This document shows, piece by piece, positions 1 through 9,840 of a stretch of DNA of 42,045 nt; within the stretch, counting starts at the first letter, position 1, and each line of letters opens with the position of its first letter. The DNA is from Azovibrio restrictus (GTDB lineage Bacteria > Bacteroidota > Bacteroidia > Chitinophagales > Chitinophagaceae), in contig JANLJF010000071.1 of assembly GCA_029255605.1 (NCBI GenBank), positions 1 through 42,045 of the forward strand, given 5' to 3'. Both the position numbers and the translations under genes were made by a program. The notes below the pieces were generated by a model that made no database searches, had not been told where the DNA came from, and saw only the letters and a program-made list of their open reading frames with translations.

Positions 1-205
1 CTTTTTCTTGTATCATTTTTATAAATATTTTTAAAACGTGCCTAAGGTAACATTTTATTAATAATCAGCTTCGCATGGCATGTTAAATCGAGATATATTT
101 TTCTGCACTATAAGTCGCTATATTACAGAAAACACAATAAGAAAAGCACGAATACTTTTAACAATACCCTGCTATTATTTCAACTAAATTTAGGCTTGCA
201 TACAT

Positions 206-2827
206 ATGAGTATTCAAAGAGCTACGCCGGCAAATGAATTGCTGGCAAAGATTATATTCTTACTATTACCTACTGCTGCCATTGGTTACTTCCTGCTGAC
301 GAATGCCAATGAATATTTTGCTATACCCAACAACCAGGCATGGCAGCAAACGCTGTACCTAAGTGCAGGTATGTTGGGGGCAGCCATTTTTTACGCTTTT
401 CGCTTCCGTTTCCTGCCCACTTTTTTGATACTGGTAGGTAGCCTGTACATCATATATAAAGGAATAGACAACTATGCAGTAGGCGAATTTGATGCCTTCT
501 TCATTTCTGTGCAATACCAGGTTACCGCTACCTTACTGGTGCTGGGCTGGCTGATTGGCTGGGGGTTCATACGGCTGCGGTATTGGTCGGTATTCATATC
601 TGCTATTTTACTACTAGGATGCATACTACTGATAGCAAAACAAAAGACCGACAGTGTGCTGGTGCTATTACAAGCATTCTTACCAGCAGTTCTGTATGCG
701 GTCTATATTATCTTCACCACAGAGCAGATATATAGTTATCGCGACAAAAGCCAGCAGTTCTGGTTCTTTCTTACCCGCAGGCTGGTGTTATTCGCCCTGC
801 TGGCGGGCTTCCTGCTTACGGGGGTAGTGTACCTGATGCGTGGCGAGATAAAGGAAACTGTAGCCACCTATGGCGGTAGCGGCAAGGATGGCGCCGGTGC
901 CAATAGTATGCTGCAAAAGAATAAAGACAATACCTTCGACCTGAAGGATTATACCCGCCTGCGTTCTAACCTGGGGCGCAGTAATGAATTACTGTTCTGC
1001 GCGCATATCGACAATTACTTCCCCGGCACAGATATACCCAACCCACTATACCTTACTGCTTTTTATTATACTAAGTTCGATACGCTGACAGAAACCTTTG
1101 AGCGGGATAAGGATATTCCCTTTAACGACTTGTTTGAGCCCGACCCATCGAAGCTGGCCATGTTCTTCACCAAGGTCGACTCTTCAGTAATAAAAAACAG
1201 CCTGGCCACCAAGCTAAGGCGTACGGTTGAAATAGAGGTATATAGCAAGCAATTATCGCCCAATACCTACCTGGCGCCACACGTGGGCTTCTTCGTACAG
1301 CCTATAACGGTGGAAAAAGATTTCAGGGATGAATTCAAAACAGCCTTCCGCGCAAAGGGGTATGTATCGGAACTGAACAGTGCTTACTTTGTTTATAACT
1401 CTCCCGACCCGCAGATAAAAGCCTTCCAGGAGCAACGTTTCGAGGTGCTGCGCAAGGTTACTGGCTACGAGGGTACTGATAGCAGGCTGATGAGCTATTA
1501 TACCTACATGCCATCAGATGCCAAGTTCAAGGCCATCAGCTACCTGGCACATAAGGTAACACAGAATGCTAAAACACCGGTTGATAAAGTGCTGGCCATT
1601 CGCGATTACTTCCTGTCGAAAGACGAGAATGGCGAGCCTCTGTATAAGTATACCGACAATCCCGGCATACCGGATATACCCAGTGCATCGAAACTGCAAT
1701 ACTTCCTGTTCGAGAATCATAAGGGTTACTGTGCTTATTATGCAGGCGCTACCCTGTTCATGCTTCGTTCATTGGGCATCCCTTCGCGCATCACGGTAGG
1801 CTTCCTTACTATGGACCGCAGTGATAAGAACAAGGGCTGGTACTGGTATTATGCCGACCAGGCACATGCGTGGGTACAGGTGTACTTTCCCGGCTATGGA
1901 TGGCTGGACTTTGATACCACCGTAGGTAATAGCGAAGCACAGGAAAGCCCTAAACCGGATGGCACACCACCTATGCAACCGCCACGGGCATGGCTGGCAG
2001 TAGATGGTATTGTGGAGAATGTAGATACGCTGAAGAAGCGTATGGATATGAAAGTAAAACACTTCATATTTCATGATAAGGAATACAACCTTGATTCTGG
2101 GGTAACGGTGGAGATGGATTTGAAGATAGCTACCGTGCATCGCGATAGTATAGATGTGCCGATAGGCAACATCCAGAAAGGGGATGAAGCTACGGCCGTA
2201 TCATATGCAGAAGCTTTTAAAAAGATGGAAGCGATGCCGATGGAAAAAGCATTGACACTCATCAAGCGTTTTCCGGCCCCTTCACCTATAGACGAGGTAT
2301 ACCTGAAACGTAAAGACATAGCTAAACCCGAACAAAAACAACAAGCTGCACAGCAGGATAAGCCAATATCCGTTCAGTCTGTATTGACAACGATAGCTAT
2401 TGTAATTGCCGCTATGCTGGCATTTATTCTATTGCTACCTGTATTCGTGTACTGGTATTACAGGTTGCGATACAGCAATGCCAAAGGCGATGCTAAGGCA
2501 TACTGGGCATACCGCACTGCAGGTTATTACCTGCACATGTCGGGCATCGTACGTGGCGATGAAACACCTATGCAATATGCCCGCAACGTGGTAGACCCGC
2601 AACTGGGCACCTCGTTCACAGGCTTTATGAATGTGTACCTGAAACTGAAATATGCCAAACAACCGCTGACACTACAAGAGCAGGAATATGTTGGTCGGTT
2701 CCTGGTACCGTTCATTAAACAGGCAAAAACGCGCATACCATTCAAAAAGCGTTTGGCAGGTTTTGTAAACCCATCGCGCATGCTGGCTTTCTTTATAAAA
2801 CCGGACGATGACAACCGCAGTGCATAA
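206..2827 (+). CDS. Transglutaminase-like membrane protein (TgpA-type)
   Basis: An 873-residue protein with an N-terminal block of about six membrane segments (residues ~10-220), a long extracytoplasmic region, a transglutaminase-like core (~490-575) and one more membrane helix near 720-745 followed by a cytoplasmic tail. The core shows the papain-like triad: Cys509 in GYCAYYAGA, His554 in QAHAWVQV and an Asp in GWLDFDTT (Asp568 or Asp570). This architecture resembles TgpA/DUF3488-type proteins, which are membrane-bound transglutaminase-fold proteins whose substrates are mostly unknown; I infer a periplasmic cysteine peptidase or transferase acting on envelope polymers. The following gene is a class A PBP, which fits a cell-wall role. 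An imperfect -7 box (TAGGCTTG, 191-198) would place transcription start next to the ATG. Confidence 0.85.
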   Translation: MSIQRATPANELLAKIIFLLLPTAAIGYFLLTNANEYFAIPNNQAWQQTLYLSAGMLGAAIFYAFRFRFLPTFLILVGSLYIIYKGIDNYAVGEFDAFFISVQYQVTATLLVLGWLIGWGFIRLRYWSVFISAILLLGCILLIAKQKTDSVLVLLQAFLPAVLYAVYIIFTTEQIYSYRDKSQQFWFFLTRRLVLFALLAGFLLTGVVYLMRGEIKETVATYGGSGKDGAGANSMLQKNKDNTFDLKDYTRLRSNLGRSNELLFCAHIDNYFPGTDIPNPLYLTAFYYTKFDTLTETFERDKDIPFNDLFEPDPSKLAMFFTKVDSSVIKNSLATKLRRTVEIEVYSKQLSPNTYLAPHVGFFVQPITVEKDFRDEFKTAFRAKGYVSELNSAYFVYNSPDPQIKAFQEQRFEVLRKVTGYEGTDSRLMSYYTYMPSDAKFKAISYLAHKVTQNAKTPVDKVLAIRDYFLSKDENGEPLYKYTDNPGIPDIPSASKLQYFLFENHKGYCAYYAGATLFMLRSLGIPSRITVGFLTMDRSDKNKGWYWYYADQAHAWVQVYFPGYGWLDFDTTVGNSEAQESPKPDGTPPMQPPRAWLAVDGIVENVDTLKKRMDMKVKHFIFHDKEYNLDSGVTVEMDLKIATVHRDSIDVPIGNIQKGDEATAVSYAEAFKKMEAMPMEKALTLIKRFPAPSPIDEVYLKRKDIAKPEQKQQAAQQDKPISVQSVLTTIAIVIAAMLAFILLLPVFVYWYYRLRYSNAKGDAKAYWAYRTAGYYLHMSGIVRGDETPMQYARNVVDPQLGTSFTGFMNVYLKLKYAKQPLTLQEQEYVGRFLVPFIKQAKTRIPFKKRLAGFVNPSRMLAFFIKPDDDNRSA

Positions 2828-2885
2828 GCATAAAACCTGATATTAAACCGTATCACGCTAATAATCACTATAGTGCTGTATTACA

Positions 2886-2915
2886 TTGCCATATTGCAGC
2901 ATTATATTAGTTTTG
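2886..2915 (+). promoter_or_regulatory. Bacteroidota promoter for the PBP1A gene
   Basis: TTG at 2886-2888, a 19-bp spacer and a perfect TAGTTTTG (-7 box, form TAnnTTTG) at 2908-2915. Transcription would start near 2922. The promoter lies inside the longest reading of the downstream ORF, so that ORF must begin further in. Confidence 0.65.
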
Positions 2916-2936
2916 TCGAAGCATAAAAACACCCAC

Positions 2937-5195
2937 TTGCAACAAAAAAACAACAACACTCCACGTACCAAACGCCGCGTAAAGCTGCTTTGGCGTGTCT
3001 TTTTCATAGGCATTATTTCCTTCAACCTGCTCATTATTATGATGAACTTCGGCTTGCTGGGTTATATGCCATCTATGAAAGAACTGGAAAACCCCAGCAG
3101 TGCCTTGTCGTCTGATGTATATGCGGCAGATGCCACACTCATTGGCCGTTATTATGTTACCGACCGTTCTACCAGTAAATACAACGAGATATCTCAAAAC
3201 ATATTCAATGCACTGCTGGCCACCGAGGATGCCCGCTTTTACGAGCATTCGGGTATAGACCCCATAGCTACAGCGGCCATTCCTATATATGTCATCACAG
3301 GTAAAAAGCGGGGTTCTTCTACCATTACGCAGCAGCTGGCGAAAAACCTCTTTCCGCGTGAGAACCAGAATATGTTCACCCTGCCCTTCCTGAAACTGAA
3401 AGAATGGGTAATGGCTGTGAAGCTGGAACGTAACCTGACAAAGAATGAGATCATAACACTGTACCTGAATACCGTACCATTCGGCGATAATGTATATGGC
3501 ATCCGCAATGCATCGCTTACCTTCTACAGCAAAACTCCGGATAAGGTAAGCATCAATGAAGCTGCGGTACTGGTGGGTATGCTGAAGGGGAACACGCTGT
3601 ATAACCCGCGCCGCAATCCCGAGCGTGCATTGGAACGCCGCAATGTGGTGATAGACCAGATGGTGAAGTATGGCTACCTGAAAGAAGACGAGGCAAACAA
3701 GATAGCGAAAGAACCTATCGTGCTCGACTATCATAAGCTGGACTACCACGAAGGTATGGCCCCTTACTTCCGCCAGGTGGTGGAACAAGAGGTAAAGAAA
3801 ATATGTAAAGACCTGGTGAAACCCGATGGCAGTAACTATAATATATATAAAGACGGCCTGAGGATATATACTACCATCGACCCGCGTATGCAACGCTATG
3901 CAGAGTCGGCAGTGGAACAACATATTGCAGAGCTGCAAAAGCAGTTCAGTGCACAGAGTGGCTACAGGGATGGTTCGGTATGGAATAAGTTTAAAAAATA
4001 CCTGGACCAGGCCATAAAAGAAACCGATCGCTACCGCCAGTTGAAAGACCAGGACATGAAGCATGCGGATATCATCCGCGAAATGAACAAGCCGATACCG
4101 ATGAAGGTATTTGCCTGGAACAAGCAACATTCAAAAGACACTACGATGAGTCCTATCGACTCCATCAAGTATATGAAGATGTTTCTGCAGGCAGGCTTTA
4201 TGGCTATGGATCCTTTTACGGGTGAAGTAAAAGCATGGGTAGGCGGTGTAGACCACGACTACTTCCAGTTCGACCACGTAAACATCAATACCAAGCGCCA
4301 GGTAGGTTCTACCATCAAGCCGCTGCTGTATTGCCTGGCGGTAGACAATGGTTTCTCCCCTTGCGGTTCCGTATCTACCATGCCACAAGATTTCCCTACC
4401 AAGAAGGGATATAATGCCGGTGGTGCGGAATATGGGCAATTGCCTATGAGCATGGCCCTTGCCAAATCGGTAAACAACGCGGCGCTGTATCTTATAAAAC
4501 AAGTGGGTATTGATGCCTTTGCGGACTTCCTGCGGAAAGTCGGGGTTTCCAGCCCTATAGACAAAGTACCGGCACTGGCACTGGGTGTGCCCGATATATC
4601 GCTGTACGAAATGCTGGGGGCATATTCCATGTTCCCCAACGGTGGTATCAACGTTCGCCCCATGTTCATTACCCGTATAGAGGACAAGAACGGTACCGTC
4701 ATCAAGAACTTTGTACCGGAGCAGAAAGAACTGATCAACCAGAATACGGCCTTTAAAATGGTAAAGCTGATGCGTGGTGTGGTGGACTTTGGCACGGCTA
4801 AAAGGCTGCGTTACCGCTATGGCTTCAAAGCCGATATGGCAGGTAAAACAGGTACGACCAATAACCAGGCCGATGCATGGTTCATAGGTTACACACCGCA
4901 GATACTGGCGGGCGCATGGGTTGGTTGCGACGACCGTTACCTGCGTTTCAATTCAGAAGCACTGGGCCAGGGTGCGGCAGCTGCGTTGCCTATATGGGCA
5001 CTGTTCATGCAAAAGGTGTATGCCGACAAATCGCTGGAGATACGTACAGATGCGACCTTCAAACAACCGGATAATTTTGACGACTGTGCCTCTTTCGACC
5101 CTACGAGCTTGCAGCGCAGTGGTACTTATAATACAAGTGGCTACTCTCCGTCAAGCGATTCGTCGGGCAATGATGAAATGGAAGAATGGCAATAA
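2937..5195 (+). CDS. Class A penicillin-binding protein 1A
   Basis: Bifunctional peptidoglycan synthase: it polymerises lipid II into glycan strands and cross-links the stem peptides in the periplasm. Order of parts (numbered from the TTG at 2937): short basic cytoplasmic tail, membrane anchor ~18-40, GT51 domain with catalytic Glu97-Asp98 in the EDARFYEH motif and the GSSTITQQLAKN motif, then the transpeptidase with SxxK (Ser458-T-I-K), SxN (Ser511-V-N) and KTG (Lys637-T-G-T). At 752 residues it has normal family length. The open frame extends upstream to a TTG at 2886, but a promoter covers 2886-2915, so I choose the in-frame TTG at 2937; no ATG lies in the region. The C-terminal tail is Ser/Gly-rich. 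The next gene begins about 20 bp after the stop, or overlaps it if its upstream ATG is used. Confidence 0.93.
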   Translation: MQQKNNNTPRTKRRVKLLWRVFFIGIISFNLLIIMMNFGLLGYMPSMKELENPSSALSSDVYAADATLIGRYYVTDRSTSKYNEISQNIFNALLATEDARFYEHSGIDPIATAAIPIYVITGKKRGSSTITQQLAKNLFPRENQNMFTLPFLKLKEWVMAVKLERNLTKNEIITLYLNTVPFGDNVYGIRNASLTFYSKTPDKVSINEAAVLVGMLKGNTLYNPRRNPERALERRNVVIDQMVKYGYLKEDEANKIAKEPIVLDYHKLDYHEGMAPYFRQVVEQEVKKICKDLVKPDGSNYNIYKDGLRIYTTIDPRMQRYAESAVEQHIAELQKQFSAQSGYRDGSVWNKFKKYLDQAIKETDRYRQLKDQDMKHADIIREMNKPIPMKVFAWNKQHSKDTTMSPIDSIKYMKMFLQAGFMAMDPFTGEVKAWVGGVDHDYFQFDHVNINTKRQVGSTIKPLLYCLAVDNGFSPCGSVSTMPQDFPTKKGYNAGGAEYGQLPMSMALAKSVNNAALYLIKQVGIDAFADFLRKVGVSSPIDKVPALALGVPDISLYEMLGAYSMFPNGGINVRPMFITRIEDKNGTVIKNFVPEQKELINQNTAFKMVKLMRGVVDFGTAKRLRYRYGFKADMAGKTGTTNNQADAWFIGYTPQILAGAWVGCDDRYLRFNSEALGQGAAAALPIWALFMQKVYADKSLEIRTDATFKQPDNFDDCASFDPTSLQRSGTYNTSGYSPSSDSSGNDEMEEWQ

Positions 5196-5215
5196 ATGGC
5201 AGGAATAGCCGACAG

Positions 5216-6439
5216 ATGGGTATAAAAGGAAAAATAATCAACGACCCGGTTTACGGGTTCATACGCTTCCCCGAGGCAGAGCTATTACAGATAATAGGGC
5301 ACCCCTGGTTTCAGCGCCTGCGCAACATCAAACAGATGGGTATGGCGCAACTGGTGTACCCCGGTGCGGTGCATACCCGCTTTCATCACTCGCTGGGTGC
5401 CTGCCACCTGATGGGTACGGCGCTGGAAGAGCTGAAAGGGAAAGGCGAAAACATATCGAAAGAAGAATGCCTGGCAGCACGCATAGCTATACTGCTACAC
5501 GATGTTGGCCATGGCCCTTTTTCTCATGCGCTGGAACATACCCTGATAGATGATATATCGCACGAAACAGTTTCGCAGCTGATAATGGATAAGCTGAACA
5601 GCGAAATGGATGGTATGCTTACCGATGCTATACATGTATTTAAAGGCAATAACTCCAAACAATTCCTGCACCAACTGGTATCGAGCCAGCTGGATACCGA
5701 CCGTATGGACTACCTGAACCGCGATAGTTTTTATACCGGCGTTTCCGAAGGTGTTATCGGTTACGACCGTATTTTGCAAATGCTGACCGTGCAGGATGGT
5801 GCACTGATGGTAGAAGAGAAAGGCGTGCATTCGGTAGAAAAATTCATCATTGCCCGCAGGCTGATGTACTGGCAAGTGTACCTGCACAAGACCGTACTTT
5901 CTGCCGAGATATTATTGATAAATATATTAAAGCGTGCCCGCGAGCTGGCTATGGATGGCACATCCCTGTTTGCAGCACCGGCATTTCATTATTTCCTGTA
6001 TAACAGGCTGGGCGCCGATAGCTTCAAAACCGACCCTACCCTGCTGGAAACCTACTGCCAGCTGGATGATAATGATATACTCACCTCGGTAAAAGTATGG
6101 CAGTCGCACCCCGACAAGATCCTTTCTTATCTTTGCAGCATGCTGATAAACAGGCATTTGTACAAGGTAATACTTAGTACCGGCCCTATGGATGAGTTAT
6201 ATGCCCAAAAGCAGGAAGAAGTAAAGAAAGCCCTGAACCTCCAGGATAACGAATTACAATATTTTGTGTCAAAAGGCGTTACATCGAACAATACTTATAA
6301 TGTAAACGACGAAAGGATACAGATAGCTATGAAGAACGGCAGCGTGGTAGATATATCGCAAATTGACAACCCGATTGTAAACCAGGCACTTGCAAGGCCG
6401 GTACATAAAAACTACATTTGCTATACTTTACCCGTTTAA
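5216..6439 (+). CDS. HD domain phosphohydrolase
   Basis: A 407-residue HD-superfamily metal-dependent phosphohydrolase of the dGTPase-like group common beside lpxD in Bacteroidota. Metal-binding signs are His53 and His57/58 in HTRFHHSLG, the His95-Asp96 pair in LLHDVGHGPFSH, and the later QLDTDRMDYLNRDSFYTG block typical of this family. The substrate cannot be told from sequence; nucleotide or dNTP hydrolysis is the usual guess. An ATG at 5186 is in frame and would overlap the PBP1A stop, but the family normally begins near KIINDPVYGF and an AGGAA sits about 10 bp before the ATG at 5216, so that start is preferred. It is probably co-transcribed with the PBP gene; lpxD follows after 74 bp. Confidence 0.85.
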   Translation: MGIKGKIINDPVYGFIRFPEAELLQIIGHPWFQRLRNIKQMGMAQLVYPGAVHTRFHHSLGACHLMGTALEELKGKGENISKEECLAARIAILLHDVGHGPFSHALEHTLIDDISHETVSQLIMDKLNSEMDGMLTDAIHVFKGNNSKQFLHQLVSSQLDTDRMDYLNRDSFYTGVSEGVIGYDRILQMLTVQDGALMVEEKGVHSVEKFIIARRLMYWQVYLHKTVLSAEILLINILKRARELAMDGTSLFAAPAFHYFLYNRLGADSFKTDPTLLETYCQLDDNDILTSVKVWQSHPDKILSYLCSMLINRHLYKVILSTGPMDELYAQKQEEVKKALNLQDNELQYFVSKGVTSNNTYNVNDERIQIAMKNGSVVDISQIDNPIVNQALARPVHKNYICYTLPV

Positions 6440-6513
6440 ACTTAGATAAGCGGAAGCCGTGCTATTTGCACAGGTTAACGTAAATTACAGCCTAATATTT
6501 TTAAAATATCAAA

Positions 6514-7572
6514 ATGCAATTCACCGCACTACAGATAGCTACCATCATAAACGGGAAAGTGGAGGGAAACCCCGATGTAGCGGTAAAGCAGGTAGCGAAG
6601 ATAGAAGAAGCCGGTGAAGGCGACCTGAGCTTCGTAGCCAATCCTAAATACGAAGAGTATCTCTACACCACCAATGCCAGCCTGCTTATCGTAAACGATT
6701 CGCTGGAAATAACGCAACCCGTGAAGCCTACCTTGATACGTGTGAAAGATGCGTATATGAGCTTTGCCCTGCTGCTGGAAAAGTATAACGAAATCATGTC
6801 TCAAAGCGGGAAGACGGGTATCGAACAGCCGTCTTTTGTTTCGCAAACCGCTACGGTGGGTCAAAACGTATATATAGGTGCATTCAGCTATATAGGCGAT
6901 AATGTGAAGATAGGTGACAATGTGAAGATATACCCCGGCTGCTATGTAGGCGATAATGCCGTGATACACGCCGGTGCTAAACTATTTGCCGGGGTAAAGG
7001 TATATGATAGCTGTGTGGTAGGCAGCCGTGCCATCATCCATTCGGGTGTGGTGGTAGGTAGCGATGGTTTTGGCTTTGCGCCACAGGGCGATGGCCAGTA
7101 CAAGAAAGTGCCCCAGATAGGCAACGTAGTGATAGATGACGATGTGGAAATAGGTGCCAATACTACTATAGACCGTGCTACGATGGGTTCTACACGCATC
7201 AGCAAAGGTGTAAAGCTGGATAACCTGATACAGATAGCCCATAACGTGGAGATAGGTGAAAACACCGTGATAGCTGCGCAAACCGGTGTATCGGGCAGTA
7301 CCAAGCTGGGTAAAAACTGCATTATAGGCGGGCAGGCAGGTATCGTAGGCCATATACAGCTGGCCGATGGCACCCGCATCAACGCCCAGAGCGGTGTTTC
7401 AAAATCGGTAACCGAACCGAATGCAGCCCTCACAGGCTCACCGGCTTTCGATTACAAAAGTTCATTGAGAAGTCAGGCAATTTTTAGAAATTTGCCGGAA
7501 TTGCAACAACGCATCCTGAAACTGGAAGAAATGGTGGAACAACTTTCAGCAATGTTAACCATCAATAAATAA
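6514..7572 (+). CDS. lpxD: UDP-3-O-(3-hydroxyacyl)glucosamine N-acyltransferase LpxD
   Basis: Third step of lipid A synthesis: transfers a 3-hydroxyacyl chain from acyl-ACP to the 2-amino group of UDP-3-O-acyl-glucosamine in the cytoplasm. The N-terminal ~100 residues form the uridine-binding domain. Residues ~105-320 are a left-handed beta helix of hexapeptide repeats (I-G-D-N-V-K-I type), and the C-terminal helix is the usual trimer arm. The expected catalytic His is His243 in QIAHNVEIG. At 352 residues it has family length. It is followed after only 10 bp by lpxC/fabZ and then lpxA, so the first acylation and deacetylation enzymes are made from one operon. Confidence 0.96.
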   Translation: MQFTALQIATIINGKVEGNPDVAVKQVAKIEEAGEGDLSFVANPKYEEYLYTTNASLLIVNDSLEITQPVKPTLIRVKDAYMSFALLLEKYNEIMSQSGKTGIEQPSFVSQTATVGQNVYIGAFSYIGDNVKIGDNVKIYPGCYVGDNAVIHAGAKLFAGVKVYDSCVVGSRAIIHSGVVVGSDGFGFAPQGDGQYKKVPQIGNVVIDDDVEIGANTTIDRATMGSTRISKGVKLDNLIQIAHNVEIGENTVIAAQTGVSGSTKLGKNCIIGGQAGIVGHIQLADGTRINAQSGVSKSVTEPNAALTGSPAFDYKSSLRSQAIFRNLPELQQRILKLEEMVEQLSAMLTINK

Positions 7573-7582
7573 AGGAAAAATA

Positions 7583-9043
7583 GTGAGTGTGGATATACTA
7601 ACGCAAACGGAAGGAAAGAAAACCAACGCACAGGATAACATGCCTGTTGAATTTCAGCATACGCTAAAAGGCGCTGTTACCTTGCAAGGTGTGGGCCTTC
7701 ATACCGGTGAACCCGTAACTATGACCCTGAAGCCCGCCAACCCGGGCTATGGCATCCGGTTTCAGCGTATAGATATGCCTGAAAAGCCTATTGTAAAGGC
7801 AGACTGCGACTATGTAGTAGATACATCGCGCGGTACGACGCTGGAACATAACGGCGCACGGGTGAATACGGTAGAACATACCCTGGCCGCACTGGTGGGC
7901 ATGGGTGTAGACAATGTGCTGATAGAGCTGGATGGCCCCGAAGTGCCTATCATGGATGGCAGTTCCAAACTGTTTATCGAGGCGATAGATAGCGTAGGCG
8001 TACAGGCACAGGATGCAAAACGTATCGTTTACTCCATCGATTCCAACGTACATTTTTACGACCCCGTAAAGAATGTAGATATGCTGGCGGTGCCTTCCAG
8101 CGAATACCAGATAACTACACTGATAGACTTCAACTCGCCGGTACTGGGTACACAGCACGCTACGCTGAAACACATATCGGAGTTCAGGGATGAGATAGCG
8201 CCTTGCCGCACTTTCTGCTTCCTGCACGAGCTGGAATACCTGCTGGATAACAACCTGATAAAAGGTGGCGACCTGAGCAATGCCATTGTAGTGGTAGATA
8301 AAGTGGTAAGCCCCGGCGAACTGGAAAGGCTGGCACACGTCTTCAACAAAAAAAGCATAGAAGTAAAACAGGAAGGCATCCTGAATAATATACAGCTACA
8401 TTTTTCTAACGAACCGGCACGCCACAAGCTGCTGGATGTAGTGGGCGACCTGGCGCTGATAGGTTACAACATCAAGGCACATATCATTGCCAGCCGTCCG
8501 GGCCATGCATCGAATGTGGAATTTGCCAAGAAGATAAAACAGTACATCAAAAAGAATAAGCACCTTTCTGATGTGCCGAATTATGACCCGAACCAGCCTG
8601 CCATCTACGATATTACGCAGATAGAAAAGGCGCTGCCGCACAAGTTCCCTTTCCTGCTGGTAGATAAAATAATAGAGCTGAGCGATAACCACGTGGTGGG
8701 CATCAAGAATGCTACGTATAATGAGCATTTCTTCCAGGGCCACTTCCCCGGAAACCCCGTAATGCCCGGTGTGCTGCAGATAGAGGCACTGGCGCAAACA
8801 GGTGGCATACTGGCGCTGAACAATTACAGCGACCCGGAGAATTACGATACATACTTTATTAAAATAGATAAGGTTCGCTTTAAAAATAAGGTGCTCCCCG
8901 GCGATACCCTTATCTTAAAACTCGACCTGCTCAACCCTATCCGTCGTGGCATATGCGAAATGCGCGGTACGGTGTATGTAGGCAATAAGTTGGTGACAGA
9001 AGCAGAACTGGTAGCACAAATTGTACGAAAAGACAAAAAATGA
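7583..9043 (+). CDS. lpxC/fabZ: Bifunctional LpxC deacetylase / FabZ dehydratase
   Basis: A natural fusion of two enzymes. Residues ~20-325 are LpxC, the zinc deacetylase that commits UDP-3-O-acyl-GlcNAc to lipid A; zinc ligands are His99 (VEHTLAAL) and His281/Asp285 (HKLLDVVGD). Residues ~335-486 are FabZ, the (3R)-hydroxyacyl-ACP dehydratase of fatty acid elongation, with catalytic His387 in GHFPGNPVMPG and Glu401. The two enzymes use the same hydroxyacyl-ACP pool, so fusion ties lipid A to phospholipid supply; the fused form is known in Bacteroidota. The start is a GTG at 7583 with AAAGGA about 8 bp upstream; an ATG at 7640 is the alternative. The end overlaps the lpxA start by 4 bp (ATGA). 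Confidence 0.95.
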   Translation: MSVDILTQTEGKKTNAQDNMPVEFQHTLKGAVTLQGVGLHTGEPVTMTLKPANPGYGIRFQRIDMPEKPIVKADCDYVVDTSRGTTLEHNGARVNTVEHTLAALVGMGVDNVLIELDGPEVPIMDGSSKLFIEAIDSVGVQAQDAKRIVYSIDSNVHFYDPVKNVDMLAVPSSEYQITTLIDFNSPVLGTQHATLKHISEFRDEIAPCRTFCFLHELEYLLDNNLIKGGDLSNAIVVVDKVVSPGELERLAHVFNKKSIEVKQEGILNNIQLHFSNEPARHKLLDVVGDLALIGYNIKAHIIASRPGHASNVEFAKKIKQYIKKNKHLSDVPNYDPNQPAIYDITQIEKALPHKFPFLLVDKIIELSDNHVVGIKNATYNEHFFQGHFPGNPVMPGVLQIEALAQTGGILALNNYSDPENYDTYFIKIDKVRFKNKVLPGDTLILKLDLLNPIRRGICEMRGTVYVGNKLVTEAELVAQIVRKDKK

Positions 9044-9840
9044 TCCACCCACTTACTTACATTCACCCCGACTCTAAAATAGGGCCCAACGTAAAAATCG
9101 ATCCCTTCACTACCGTCCACAAGAATGTGGAAATAGGCGAAGGCACATGGATAGGTTCTAACGTAACCATAATGGAAGGTGCGCGTATAGGTAAAAACTG
9201 CCGCATCTTTCCCAGTTCCGTTATATCTGCCATACCACAGGATTTGAAATACAGGGGTGAGGATACACTCACCATCATAGGCGATAATACTACCATACGC
9301 GAGTGTGTTACCATCAACCGTGGTACCAGCGACAGGAACAAGACCAAGATAGGCAACAACTGCCTGATAATGGCCTATAGCCACATAGCACACGATTGCG
9401 AAGTAGGCAATTACTGCATCTTCTCGAACAACACTACCCTTGCAGGCCACATTACCGTGGGCGACAACGTAGTGTTGGCAGGCCTTACAGCCGTGCAGCA
9501 GTTTGTGCGCATAGGCTCGCATGCCTTTGTTACCGGTGGCTCGCTGGTGCGTAAAGATGTGCCGCCATATGTAAAAGCTGCCCGCGAACCGCTGTCTTAT
9601 ATGGGTGTAAACTCGGTAGGGCTGAAACGCAGGGGCTACAGCATAGAAAAGATAAACCACATACTGGATATATACCGCATACTGTTTGTACGGGGCTACA
9701 ATGTTTCTAAGGCCATGAGCATTATAGAAGCAGAGATACCCGTATCTGACGAGCGCGATGAGATCATCACCTTTGTACGCGATACCGGCCGTGGTATCAT
9801 GAAAGGCTATGCCCGCAGGCACAATGAAGATATCTCTTGA
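9040..9840 (+). CDS. lpxA: UDP-N-acetylglucosamine acyltransferase LpxA
   Basis: First enzyme of lipid A synthesis: moves a 3-hydroxyacyl group from ACP to the 3-OH of UDP-GlcNAc. The 266-residue protein is a left-handed beta helix of hexapeptide repeats to about residue 190, followed by the alpha-helical C-terminal domain. The catalytic base is His118 in SHIAHDC, and the IGRNNRIFP-like segment of the family appears here as IGKNCRIFP. The start codon overlaps the lpxC/fabZ stop, a sign of translational coupling. Its last codons overlap the next gene, an ABC ATPase. Confidence 0.96.
   Translation: MIHPLTYIHPDSKIGPNVKIDPFTTVHKNVEIGEGTWIGSNVTIMEGARIGKNCRIFPSSVISAIPQDLKYRGEDTLTIIGDNTTIRECVTINRGTSDRNKTKIGNNCLIMAYSHIAHDCEVGNYCIFSNNTTLAGHITVGDNVVLAGLTAVQQFVRIGSHAFVTGGSLVRKDVPPYVKAAREPLSYMGVNSVGLKRRGYSIEKINHILDIYRILFVRGYNVSKAMSIIEAEIPVSDERDEIITFVRDTGRGIMKGYARRHNEDIS

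Noticed and set aside
2907-4130. A 407-residue minus-strand frame opposite PBP1A
   Set aside because: It is antisense to a fully conserved PBP; its long open length follows from codon bias on the other strand.
8560-9043. Stand-alone fabZ gene
   Set aside because: The frame is continuous with lpxC without stop or internal ribosome site; it is a fusion.
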